DNA of 37,562 nt from Collybiopsis luxurians FD-317 M1 (taxonomy: Eukaryota; Basidiomycota; Agaricomycetes; Agaricales; Omphalotaceae), in contig KN834755.1 in the NCBI GenBank assembly GCA_000827265.1, positions 759,819-797,380 of the forward strand, written 5' to 3'. The notes below the pieces were generated by a model. The model saw nothing but the letters and a program-made list of their open reading frames with translations. It searched no databases and was not told the origin of the DNA. Below are positions 20,705 through 29,719 of the stretch, piece by piece. Both the position numbers and the translations under genes were made by a program. The first letter of the stretch is position 1; each line of letters starts with the position of its first letter.

Positions 20705-21202
20705 TAAGGGTGAATGAAGGGTGAAAGGGTGAAATTTAATGAACGATTTGGTGGAGGATTTATGTGCATCAAGACAAAAGGCGATTGTCCAATTGGGTCA
20801 ATGCAATGGTTGTTGTTGACTGAAACGCCCGATCAGCCGGCTGTGTTATATGGGCGCTTAAGTTACCCCCATTCCCGTCCGCGCGTCTCTCTGTCTTTTT
20901 GGGTACATTCCGTCAGGTAACCGAGGTAACGAGATCAACCTAATAGCGTATAAAGTAAAGTATGGACTAGAAGAAGGTACTCTGAGGCTTTTGCGTACTC
21001 TCGGATTTCACAATCCCACCAAAGTCGTTATCAAAAATTCGATATCAAAAAAATTTTTGAACCCTTTAAGCGAAGTGATAACCCGCAAATGGCAGTGCTC
21101 ATATTTATAAGGTCGTTCTGAGCAGCAACCTGACTGTGCCCTTTGTCGCTGGTTCGACAAACACAGGGTCTTGTCATTACTTCGCTCAGGTTTAGCTTCA
21201 TC
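20705..21202. promoter_or_regulatory. Divergent intergenic promoter region
   Basis: About 500 bp separate the start codons of the DUF7918-type gene (-) and the phosphatase gene (+), so both promoters must lie here. No strong TATA box stands out. The stretch 21080-21180 is the probable leader of the phosphatase gene. Confidence 0.45.
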
Positions 21203-22425
21203 ATGAAACATTTTTTTAGCCTCCTCTTCCTCTTGCAGGTAATCAAAGTCGCTCATTCTCTTCCTTCCCCGGCCACTGCAGGTCTCTCATCTACCCTCCT
21301 CCTCAACGCACCCGGATACCAAAGCCCCGACAATCCCAACGAGATCATCGCCGAGATCGAGTCCTTCGTATACCTGACCGAAACAGATTACTCCCCATTC
21401 CGTATAGCTTTACGTTCTCTTTTAAAAGAAAAATTACACGCCATGGATAATAATCTACTTGAAACAGCGGTAGAGAGAACCAAGTTCTTCCCTGCAATCC
21501 CAGTCCCCAACGCTCAAACGACGATATCCCTTACAGGATGCACGCACAAATCCACTTCCCTACCCCGTACAGGAATATTCAAGAACATCGGCTTCGTCTC
21601 CGCCAGTGCTTCCGTATGTTCCTGCACCTCCCCCATGACAAACTCGCACACCATCCAAATGACAGCAAACGCCAATAATAACAACCTCCGAGGGTCCGCC
21701 ACCGTATTCTTCTCTCCTCCAACAGGACTTGGAGTCATCTCCGACATTGACGATACAGTCAAAGTCTCCAACGTCCTTGACAAAAACCTCATGCTCTCCA
21801 CCATGCTGTACAACGAACCGGTCCCCGTATCCGGAATGCCAGAGCTATACGCTTCACTCGCTCAATCCCTCCCTTCCAAAGGCATCAAACCGCACTTCAT
21901 GTACCTCTCCGGTTCCCCATTCCAGCTATTCCCCTTCCTATCCTCATTCCTCGAATCTAAATACCCTACCGCCAACGGACCCATTTTATTACGCCCATTT
22001 TCCATAACGAACCCCAAATTCTTATTCGATTTGTTATGGACAGGTCCGTCGGCGGATAAGGGAAAGGTGGATTATAAGGTTTCACAAATTGAACGAGTGC
22101 ATAAGATGTACCCTCAGAAAAGCTTTTTGTTCATTGGAGATTCGGGGGAGCAGGATGCAGAGGCGTATGGGAAAGCGTGAGCCCTTTCAAAATTCACCTT
22201 GCCAGATTACAATACTTAACATCGGAGTGTGTTCCGAGTAGATATCACCAATTCGGCGAAACGTTCGTGCGCTGCATCTGGATTCGTCTGGTCAAAAACG
22301 CCCCCAACGACGGGAAGCGATTCAGTACCGCTTTGAAGGGTGTACCAAAAACAAAGTATCGGTTGTTTGAAGATCATGAGATTCCGGGACTGGCGAAGAT
22401 TGATGTTGCAGGAGGTCGTTGCTGA
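21203..22425 (+). CDS. APP1-type phosphatidate phosphatase catalytic-domain protein (DUF2183)
   Basis: Exons 21203-22176 and 22242-22425 are joined across a 65-nt intron (GTGAGC...GTAG) and give 385 residues. The HAD-type DxDxT motif is at residues 181-185 (SDIDDTVK), the second motif at about 234-239 (YLSGSPF), and the GDSxxxD motif at about 312-318 (IGDSGEQD). This is the order of the APP1 catalytic domain, which dephosphorylates phosphatidate to diacylglycerol with magnesium. Yeast App1 is cytosolic and linked to actin patches. This protein instead begins with a hydrophobic signal-peptide-like stretch (MKHFFSLLFLLQVIKVAHS), so it may enter the secretory pathway. ATG 21203 was chosen because it begins this peptide; the frame is open further up without an ATG. 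After splicing the protein continues YHQFGETFVRCIWIR, as the family expects, so the gene looks intact. Confidence 0.9.
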
Positions 22426-22714
22426 GAAGTCCCTGATGTGGACCTGTCTGTAGACTAGCCTCGAAAGCTGTTCAAATTGAACCCTTCCCCTCCCCTCTTC
22501 CATACCACTCAATTATGTCTCGACCTGGTGCTTCTAGTGCTGCATAGGCTTGACTTGACATGGCTTCAGCCGTATGTCGAACTAAGTTGAGAAAGAACTC
22601 GATTATTACATCCAGAATGTTCATTCAACACTTCCAGTGAAATGAAGACGGAAACCTTATTTCGGAGATAATGGTAGTTTTAGCCAAAGTCCTTCAGGAT
22701 GATCAAACTGGGCC
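22426..22714. other. 3' flank of the phosphatase gene
   Basis: No further gene is seen. The stretch is ordinary 3'-flanking sequence up to the TA target site of the next transposon. Confidence 0.5.
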
Positions 22715-22716
22715 TA

Positions 22717-23360
22717 CTATGGTTGTTAGGGATCTTCCGTCAACAGGATCTTCCGATTTTTGAAAAATCCTTAATTTTGAGCCTTCGAGGCGGTTTTTGC
22801 TTTTGATCTCTTGCATACACACTATTTCGTGACCATTTCACTTTACCATGTACTCAAAGTAAGATTTTCTCGGGGGACAACCAATTAAAAGATCCAAATT
22901 CTGCAGGATTTGAGCGTGACTCTGTATCAAATCGCCAGGAACAGTACCAAGGTTATATAAAGAGCAGGTAAAAAGTACATAGGAAGGTCAAAAAGGTTCT
23001 TTAGATGCTCTGTATTAATTTCCTAGCAGTCTGTAAAAAGTTCAGCCTTCGACAGATGAAAAAAGAAGGAGAGGATGTTCCAGCGTGACACCTGAGCCAT
23101 GCTGTTGTCGGCAGAGCTGCCGCCTACTATTCATTTCCACCGATAGAGTTTGCGACTGCCGACAGCCGGCTTTATCGTGACATTTGTGTGACCAGGGGAA
23201 AGAAGATCCCTGTTTTCGCTCGGTATCACACCAGAAGTAAGGTACAACAGCTTGAAAGCATTACACATTGAACTGTGTACTTCAATTTGAACTCAGGTAA
23301 GTATTTGCAAAGTTATTAGCGATTTCTAAAAAAAAAAAAGAAGATCCCTAACAACCACAG
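22717..23360. mobile_element. Tc1/mariner-type MITE, 644 bp
   Basis: The ends are inverted repeats of about 21 bp with one mismatch. The left end is CTATGG-TTGTTAGGGATCTTC; the right end in reverse complement starts CTGTGG and continues the same. A TA dinucleotide lies directly outside each end (22715-22716 and 23361-23362), the target duplication of the Tc1/mariner superfamily. There is no transposase frame inside, so it is non-autonomous. Confidence 0.8.
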
Positions 23361-23362
23361 TA

Positions 23363-24743
23363 TTCCAATTTGTACATGGGTATAGGAAATGTGTGAGTCC
23401 TGCGGACATAATCTTCCTTGACACCTCAGATCTCAGGTTCGGTACTTCCATTCTGGGTGTCAACTGATCCCGAAAAGCTAAATCACCCTTTCACTTCTCC
23501 ATTCCGCCGACACCTCGAACCTGGTGCAGAGCGCTTCTGTTATTAACGTCACGGTGTTAACGCCGTAGCTTAATCATTACAAGATGGGCGCTGTATGAAG
23601 CCGAGTCATCGGAATACGTTTCCTTTCACAAATCAGCGCGTAAGATGCGTTTGAATGCTTGTCTTCGATGGATTTCCATTTCCCGAATCAAATCCAGAGC
23701 TTCACCTCTTTTGATTACCGACAGGAAGGTACTACTGCATCATCAGCTGAGAAGACCATAGAACATGGCTTTGTAGCAAGTACTTGCTGAGAATCACTAC
23801 CTGGCTGTAGCCCCAAGTTGTGTAAATGAACATTGGAAATCCTGCCATATTTCCCCTTTCCTCCTCCTTCCCAGCCCCCTTCCATTCTCCACAATCCCAA
23901 AATCCTTTGTATAATTAGTACAGTCACATGCCACCGCAGTGCAGTGATTAATATGCTGCTGCAAACATCCAATCATTGCCAGCCAATGTCCATCCCAAGA
24001 CTCAATCACAAGAATGAAAGAAGTTGAAAAGAAGAAAGGGTGACAGGAATGGGTTAGGGACAAAGATCGTATAGTTATCATTGTCTGTGGTTGATTAGCA
24101 TCCAAACTGATCAAAATGAAGATATGATTTAAATTTTATATCTAATTGCATCGAAGACTTTGAGTGCGGGTCAACGAGCTACTTTAAAGTCGAGTGCGGA
24201 TGGGAGCTACAGTGGACGGTAGGAAACACGGGATTGGCCGTGAAATTCGGTGGTAATCTTTGATCGATAACACTGAATTTGACGGTGTTTGCCAGTAATT
24301 ATAATTCAACATTTTTGGGTGAGCTGATTCAATGTGTAGCAGTGCACATTCAAGAACACTGCACTAGAAATAGCTCACTAACTAGGATACTCAAGCGTCA
24401 CCCGGCGTCACCAAGGGTATCGTGACTTTTGGTGATGACGCTAAATAGTAATGGCCCGCATATTCACTATGGCTGGCTTAATTTTTTTTCGGCCATGATT
24501 ATTACCATAAATAGACTTGAAATAAATACCTATTTTCACCTGAAAAAATGCTGGCAATGCAGAGCCTTTTTTGCCCTGTATTATAATCGAGAAAAAGATG
24601 GCAATCAAGGCTGGATTTCGCTCGAAAAAACATTGAATATTTCTTTTTAATTTCCACTGATAAAAGACAATGATTTCGGTCATAAAAGCTTTACAATTAC
24701 CTTTGTTATTAATGCCAGATCTCGCCGGTCATTACATTCCTTT
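23363..24743. other. Gene-free stretch
   Basis: About 1.4 kb with only short chance frames on both strands, none with recognisable content or splice partners. Small hairpins occur, for instance GGCGTCACC against GGTGATGACGC near 24403-24443. The TTTTTTTCGGCCAT near 24484-24497 is the inverse of ATGGCCGAAAAAA at 24976-24988, hinting at an older, larger element around the next MITE. Confidence 0.45.
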
Positions 24744-24745
24744 TA

Positions 24746-24974
24746 CAGCTGTTCACGAAACTCTAGCATTGTTTTTGAAAAACGTGCCTTACTGATGGTA
24801 TTTATGTCCAAACAAATGCACCATTCATTGCTCCACTAAGCTCCACAAATGCCGGGACTTGGCCGGGACAACTGTACAATCTCGTGGAGCAATGAATTAG
24901 TGGTTTGTTTGTAGGTAAACACGATCAGTAAGGCTCATTTTTTAAAAACAATGCTAGAGTTTCGTGAACAGCTG
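24746..24974. mobile_element. Foldback Tc1/mariner-type MITE, 229 bp
   Basis: The element starts CAGCTGTTCACGAAACTCTA, and the same sequence ends it in reverse complement. The first 31 bases are perfectly inverted. Weaker inverted similarity continues inward almost to the centre (both arms contain CAAACAAA and CATTGCTCCAC-like words). TA lies outside each end (24744-24745 and 24975-24976). It has no ORF and could form a long hairpin. Confidence 0.85.
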
Positions 24975-25173
24975 TATGGCCGAAAAAAGAACTGAACTTC
25001 TTGCCTTTTTTTGGATCATAAAATGATTATAATTACGACTGAGGAAACACAATGGGCAGGTCCAGCCCAGGAACTGGCAGGAAACTGGGGGTCCGGGGGC
25101 TTGCCCATGCTTTCTGCTTAATTAGTACCAAATTTAATACTATGTAGAGTGAAATGATTTGAGAATACTATAG

Positions 25174-25270
25174 AGCATCTTGGTGTAGTGGTTCTGTGTA
25201 CTGCCTATTGATGCTGGCCAGCTGTCAAACTTTGGTTGGTTGTTAGGTTTTTAGTTCAATTCAGCATGTG
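25174..25270 (+). repeat. Possible tRNA-derived SINE head
   Basis: TGGTGTAGTGG at 25181-25191 is an exact fit to the RNA polymerase III A box. AGTTCAATTC at 25253-25262 resembles a B box. The 60-odd bases between them do not fold into a convincing tRNA cloverleaf, so this is more likely a SINE-like relic or chance than a tRNA gene. Confidence 0.3.
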
Positions 25271-25312
25271 GGCAATCAATTTTGGCATTTAATTTACCAT
25301 TTGTAATAGCAA

Positions 25313-25606
25313 ATGAATTATTATAACCACAACTTAATATAGCAACAAATTATGAACAGTGTACTTCTTTGCTATAGCAAGACAATAATTACAATATCTT
25401 TGTCCTGAGCTCCGAGCCATAATAGGGTATTTTTGCCCATACACCGATACATATGATGCCTTTTAATATACACAAATTATCTCACATGCATAGTAGGTAT
25501 ATACTATAAATCAATATAGTTTTTGACGGTTTGGCCTGTCGAACTCAAATATTGTACTGGTCAAACATGTTTTTTGGTCAGGTCATGTGTCTTTAGCCAC
25601 CCGTCA
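25313..25606 (+). repeat. Dispersed repeat shared with the P450-2 promoter
   Basis: It is closely similar, in the same orientation, to 35097-35407. Shared stretches include TATAGCAACAAATTAT, CTTCTTTGCTATAGCAAG, AATAGGGTATTTTTGCCCAT and TTTGGCCTGTCGAACTC. Here it is followed not by a P450 gene but by a foldback sequence. It is either a transposable element or a stray duplicate of a P450 upstream region. Confidence 0.8.
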
Positions 25607-26357
25607 TTTGCTAGGGTTGCGTGAAAAACCCCCGGAGGTTTCTAACCTAGGTATGTTACCCAGGCCGTCTCCGGGGGGTGGTTTTTACCGTTTTTTTTTT
25701 TTTTTTACCAGTCACGTGATGGCTAAGAGCGCAAATTTCCCAGTGCTGCCGCCGACGTAGCGGCTAGCTCAAATACTCCATATTGGTGTTGTCTATACTC
25801 AAAGCACAATCATATAATTGTTATCCAGAACCCCTCTGACCTCTGGAACCTCTGGAGCCTGGGCCTTGCCCTTTGAAACACCCTACATGGGCATGTGCTG
25901 GGTACCTTACATAGGCGATATTGGGACATGGGCCCAGGCAGGTATAAAACCAGTAAAAAAGGCTTACGTCCTATGTCTGTGGATGGAGCATTGATTTCAA
26001 GTTGATTCGAGCAGAAAAAGAAGAAAAAAGAAAGAGAGTAAGGAGAGGTTTACTACATTTTGTACGCACCTTGCGAGCTTTCAAAATCTGTTATAAACTG
26101 TTGTTAGATGTCTTCGGTGAGGATTTTACCAAGTTTTCAATTCCGCCGCCAATATCCAAATCTAGGCTTAGGCAGCCGGTGTCCTAAGTCCATTACAAGA
26201 CATAGGATTTCAAGATGACACTATTTTGGATGACTTATTTCAGGCGCTGAGAGCGCTTACCTCCTCAAGAGTTACCGAGTCGGTGAGTCATCGTTCATGC
26301 TGAGCGGCTTTCATCTTGACTTCTCTACCAATGACAGTTCTCTCTCTGAATTCAAGA
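25607..26357. other. Gene-free stretch with a foldback
   Basis: Apart from the hairpin at 25621-25689 and a 14-17 base T run after it, there is no supportable gene. A TATAAAA at about 25943 precedes a Lys/Arg-rich plus-strand frame (26002-26187), which lacks an ATG and a recognisable family and may be a gene remnant. Confidence 0.4.
25621..25689. repeat. Imperfect inverted repeat (foldback)
   Basis: GTGAAAAACCCCCGGAGG at the left pairs with CCGGGGGGTGGTTTTTACC at the right. AACCTAGG against CCCAGG extends the stem toward a short loop. A poly-T run follows directly. The other end of any parent element was not found. Confidence 0.6.
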
Positions 26358-26365
26358 TGTATACT
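26358..26365. repeat. 8-bp target duplication TGTATACT, left
   Basis: Exact copy of 26871-26878. It lies directly outside the CAGTG end of the hAT-type MITE. Confidence 0.88.
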
Positions 26366-26870
26366 CAGTGTTGCCACGGTTCGGTTCGGGCCGTGAACCG
26401 TGAACCTGGTCTTTTTGCCGAACCTCAAACCTGAACCTCAGGTCCGGTTCAGAAATCTTCGGACCTCGAACCTCATGTTCAGGTCCGGGTTCAGACCTGG
26501 TTCACTAGGTTCAAACCTCCAACCGAACAGCAAATTTTTCTTTACATTTTTCCAAAAGAAATCACATCTTTGTGCAATTTCTTTGATGTATTAGTCAATA
26601 ATTACTCTAATATATGATCCAAACTGAGTGCAAAGGGCTCATCATACTATATTTGGGAGGATGACATAATTATCATATGACATAAGGCTCACATCTTGGG
26701 TACAATTTGGTCAATTGGAAGCAGCACCTGGTGTAGTTGGGTAAAATGTTACCTTGAGATTGCTGCTCCCAACAGAGGGAGCTAAAACTCTATAAATTTC
26801 TACAAAATATTGACCTTCCAGTGTCACACATAGGAGCTGGAGGTTCACGGACCGGACCGCGGCAACACTG
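26366..26870. mobile_element. Complete hAT-type MITE, 505 bp
   Basis: The left end is CAGTGTTGCCACGGTTCGG; the right end, reverse-complemented, is CAGTGTTGCCGCGGTCCGG (17 of 19 match). Both ends are flanked by the exact 8-mer TGTATACT. An 8-bp duplication with CAGTG termini is the hallmark of the hAT superfamily. Subterminal regions are dense in GAACCT/AGGTTC words in both orientations, as expected for transposase binding. No transposase is encoded. Relatives lie at 2627 and 6670-7220. Confidence 0.88.
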
Positions 26871-26878
26871 TGTATACT
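26871..26878. repeat. 8-bp target duplication TGTATACT, right
   Basis: Exact copy of 26358-26365, directly outside the CACTG end of the MITE. Confidence 0.88.
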
Positions 26879-27920
26879 GGCTCTGTGACATACGGGGGCT
26901 CTACTACTTGACATACTTTTCTTATGTCTACACTTGTATCAACTTTGGGGCAAGAAAACTCAGGCACAGGAATTCGCTGTGGTCAGCTTCATGGAGAGAG
27001 ACTTAAGGAAAGCACTGGCAGCTGGTGAGCCTGATGATGCTTTTTTTAAATCTAAATACTGACTACATTGCCTCAGCTCAATTTGCCAGCTCAATGTGAT
27101 TTTTGTTCCAGCTCTCCAGTTAAAACCCTTCCACGAAGTGCAGCAAAGGTGTCTGATATTGTTTCAAGTGTAGTCTATGTTCTAACTCCTTTCGTATTTC
27201 CTTTCATATTTAGACTCACTCATGAATCAAAGAAAACATTTTCCAACAGACATGTTGTTTTCGCTGCCCAGTGTAGGATGTTATTCATAACTCCCGAGTC
27301 AAGCAAAATCGACTGCGCAGCTGGACTTTGACCAACGTCCACGAAAATATCCTTCTCTTCCGGAACGTATTTACACACTGGCTCGACATTCAAATCATTT
27401 ACAGCTCTGCTATATTACAGTTAATATGGATTATATCTGCTTTTCGTGGTTCAGATCAAGTGTGCCTGCCTGCCTGACTCGCCGCAACTCTTCCCTTAGC
27501 CAATTGAACCTCAGATATACGCACCTTTCTGGGTTGGGCTTGTGATAGTTCATGGCCGTTGCGAGTGATTGAGGTATGTAATTTGTTCCAATTACTGAAA
27601 GGGGCGCGAGTCCCGCCACGCATTAGCGTTGGCCCACTTTGCGTCAAGTTAGCCTTGTCTCGAGTTTTACACTCACAGTAATAAAAGAGAAAGGACCGTA
27701 AATGATAGGCGAACAAATAAAAAAGGTATCAAAAAGAAGTTTGAGGATTGTACAAGAAAAATGACTGTAAGTAAAAGAGCGCTTGACGAGCGGATGGGCA
27801 GCCGTAAAGAAATTGCTCAATGTTAATGAGGAAGGGAGGTCCGATGCTAACCATATTGAGAAGGGCTGTGCGAGCCATGTCCCAATTTGGACATAAGCCG
27901 TAAAAAGGGTAAAAAATACC
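26879..27920. other. Gene-free stretch
   Basis: About 1 kb with scattered short frames. Near 26991 a plus-strand frame reads MERDLRKALAAGEPDDAFF before a stop, which could be a relic of a mobile-element protein but is too short to assign. No exon chain was found on the minus strand either. Confidence 0.4.
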
Positions 27921-28131
27921 GCAAACGAGAGTTAGTTGCCTGGTAAGCGATGTCGATTCGGTCTTGGCATCGGCCACTCGGCTAGCCTCCCGCACCCGCC
28001 ACGCGTAACGAAATACTGTATATAGATTGTACAACAATAACGCGTCTTCGTATTATTGCGATGCAGGACCTTGGCACCGCAAGAATTCTGACTCGGAACG
28101 GCAACTGGCCTAATGATAGCTATGTTTTCTT
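27921..28131 (-). repeat. Left arm of a large inverted repeat
   Basis: Inverted counterpart of 29388-29619. On the minus strand it encodes an exon-like stretch, ENIAIIRPVAVPSQNSC. The other arm encodes the same with I for V. Several base differences there are silent, so the stretch may once have been coding. The outer boundary is GCAAACGAGAGTT. Confidence 0.7.
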
Positions 28132-28543
28132 CAACTACGTCAATAAAGTTTTTTCCTATCCTAGCTTGAACCATGCCCGTCAAGTGTAACTTCAGATTTC
28201 GACGCATCTGGAATTATCTTGATATCCATACCGATTTCCAAAGACTTACACATTGCTGGGGCTTGCATAGGCTTGAACTAGCTTTACAATCCCATTGCTT
28301 TGTATCGGGCTTATCAGGTACAACCGACTTGTCCAATGATACACTGTTTATTTGTAGAAGTCACTCGCATACGGTTGTTCCACGTTATCCATATATACTA
28401 TCTTAATATATACACTTGCTGACCTGTGATCTTGAGAGCACGCTTTAGCGTGCAGTATATCGCATGCCATTTTCATATAGTCCACCATTTAACCCTTGCA
28501 CGTTACAATTTCCTCGCCTCCTCCCTACTTTCTGAGGACGGGC
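28132..28543. other. Non-coding or unassigned interior
   Basis: This lies between the left inverted arm and the last recognised exon of the Cys-rich gene. On the minus strand about 28130-28207 is open (MRRNLKLHLTGMVQARIGKN) and could be a further exon leading into the arm. No clean junction could be set. Confidence 0.35.
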
Positions 28544-29194
28544 TCACAGCTGCCAGTTATGGCAAAGAATAACAAGAAAGCAAACCGGCATTGTCCAAAC
28601 TGTAGGATTCATTTGAATTTCACAACGAAAAAATTGAACACATCGTTGATTCATAGAATGAGCATCATTATAACCGGTGCGGCCAGCGAGAAGGGAACGG
28701 AAATGCTCTGGGAAGGGTATCTTGACAGCGGCAAGAATGTTAGCTGGAGCTTCTTGCATTGGCCGAGCCATGCGATTGGAAACAGCCTTGACAACATTCT
28801 TTCCCTCGAATTCTAGCATTTAATGTTAGGATACCTACATCTGATCCTCAGCTGAGCTTCTGTGTACCTCCTCTCTGTGCCATGTTGACATCTTTCTGGA
28901 TGTCACTACAGAGCATGCTTGGTACTGCTTGAGTGTTACCTGAGTATTCTGTGACGCATCAAGGACCATTCGAGAATCTATGGAGAACCAGTACTTACTT
29001 GTAGATGAGGACTGAATAGTAGATCCTCTTGCCTTCTCCACATAGTACTCATAGCATCCTGTACAAACTCGTCGGCTTGGTCCATTCTTTTTGGATTTGA
29101 CAAAGTGGTGCCGGGCTTTAGGACACTCTGAACAACACTCACAGCCAGCTGCCTCAGCATTGGTTTCAGAGGCAAAGACTATTTCTCCTGCCAT
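28544..29194 (-). CDS. Cys-rich protein of unknown family, three exons, possibly incomplete
   Basis: Exons on the minus strand are 29194-28999, 28939-28868 and 28812-28544. The introns are 59 and 55 nt; the second has a textbook CTAAC branch site just before TGCTAG. The spliced product is 178 residues. The N-terminus has a compact Cys/His cluster (CECCSECPKARHH ... CTGC at about residues 18-47) that could bind zinc, followed by basic residues. The third exon reads VKAVSNRMARPMQEAPANIL...LLAGRTGYNDAHSMNQR and ends in a hydrophobic tail that may really be intron. Further exons could lie toward 28.0 kb. The gene sits inside a large inverted repeat, so it may be cargo of a mobile element or a captured host gene. 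No function is claimed. Confidence 0.5.
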
Positions 29195-29387
29195 GCATGT
29201 AAATGAGGAATCATAGTAGACGACGGGAAGATGAAAGTGAGGAGAAACTAATGGTGGTTTTCGATGCAAGCAGTGAAGTTCTCCCTAGCCTGAAACAACT
29301 CGCTTAGATCTACCTAAATTCACCCTAAGCAAGGCGTGAATGTTTGACCATATTCCATTTGCACCTGCTAACGAAAAGCTCAAATAT
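29195..29387. other. Upstream flank of the Cys-rich gene
   Basis: Probable promoter and leader of the minus-strand gene. No TATA box is clear, and the frame extends upstream of the chosen ATG by 25 codons without another clear start. Confidence 0.35.
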
Positions 29388-29619
29388 AAGAAAACATAGC
29401 TATCATTAGGCCGGTTGCCATTCCAAGTCAAAATTCTTGCAGTGCCAAGGTCCTGCATCACAATAATACAAAGATGTTTTATTGATATACAATCTATATA
29501 CAGTATTTCGTTACGCGTGGCGGGTGCTGTTACCAGTAGGTAATGTGTTACCTGGCGGGGGGGCTAACCGTGCCAAGACCGAATTGACATCACTTGCCAG
29601 GCAACTAACTCTCGTTTGC
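29388..29619 (+). repeat. Right arm of the large inverted repeat
   Basis: Inverted copy of 27921-28131, sharing GCAAACGAGAGTTAGTTGCC, ACGCGTAACGAAATACTGTA and GATGCAGGACCTTGGCAC. It carries extra sequence (about 29528-29570, GTTACC/GGTAAC words) not present in the left arm. On the plus strand it encodes ENIAIIRPVAIPSQNSC. Confidence 0.7.
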
Positions 29620-29719
29620 AATAAAAAAAGGGTAAAAAAACCTTAAGGTCACATGGTGCAGTCAAATACCTAAGTTTCTTTCGCAACCCTATCATTCACT
29701 TCCTATCCGGACAGGTGGC

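Noticed and set aside
25181..25262. tRNA gene
   Set aside because: The A box is exact and a B-like box follows, but acceptor, anticodon and T stems do not pair. Kept only as a weak SINE candidate.
28496..28816. Plus-strand 106-codon frame
   Set aside because: The minus-strand reading here joins two upstream exons through clean introns with a CTAAC branch site, so the plus frame is taken as its shadow.
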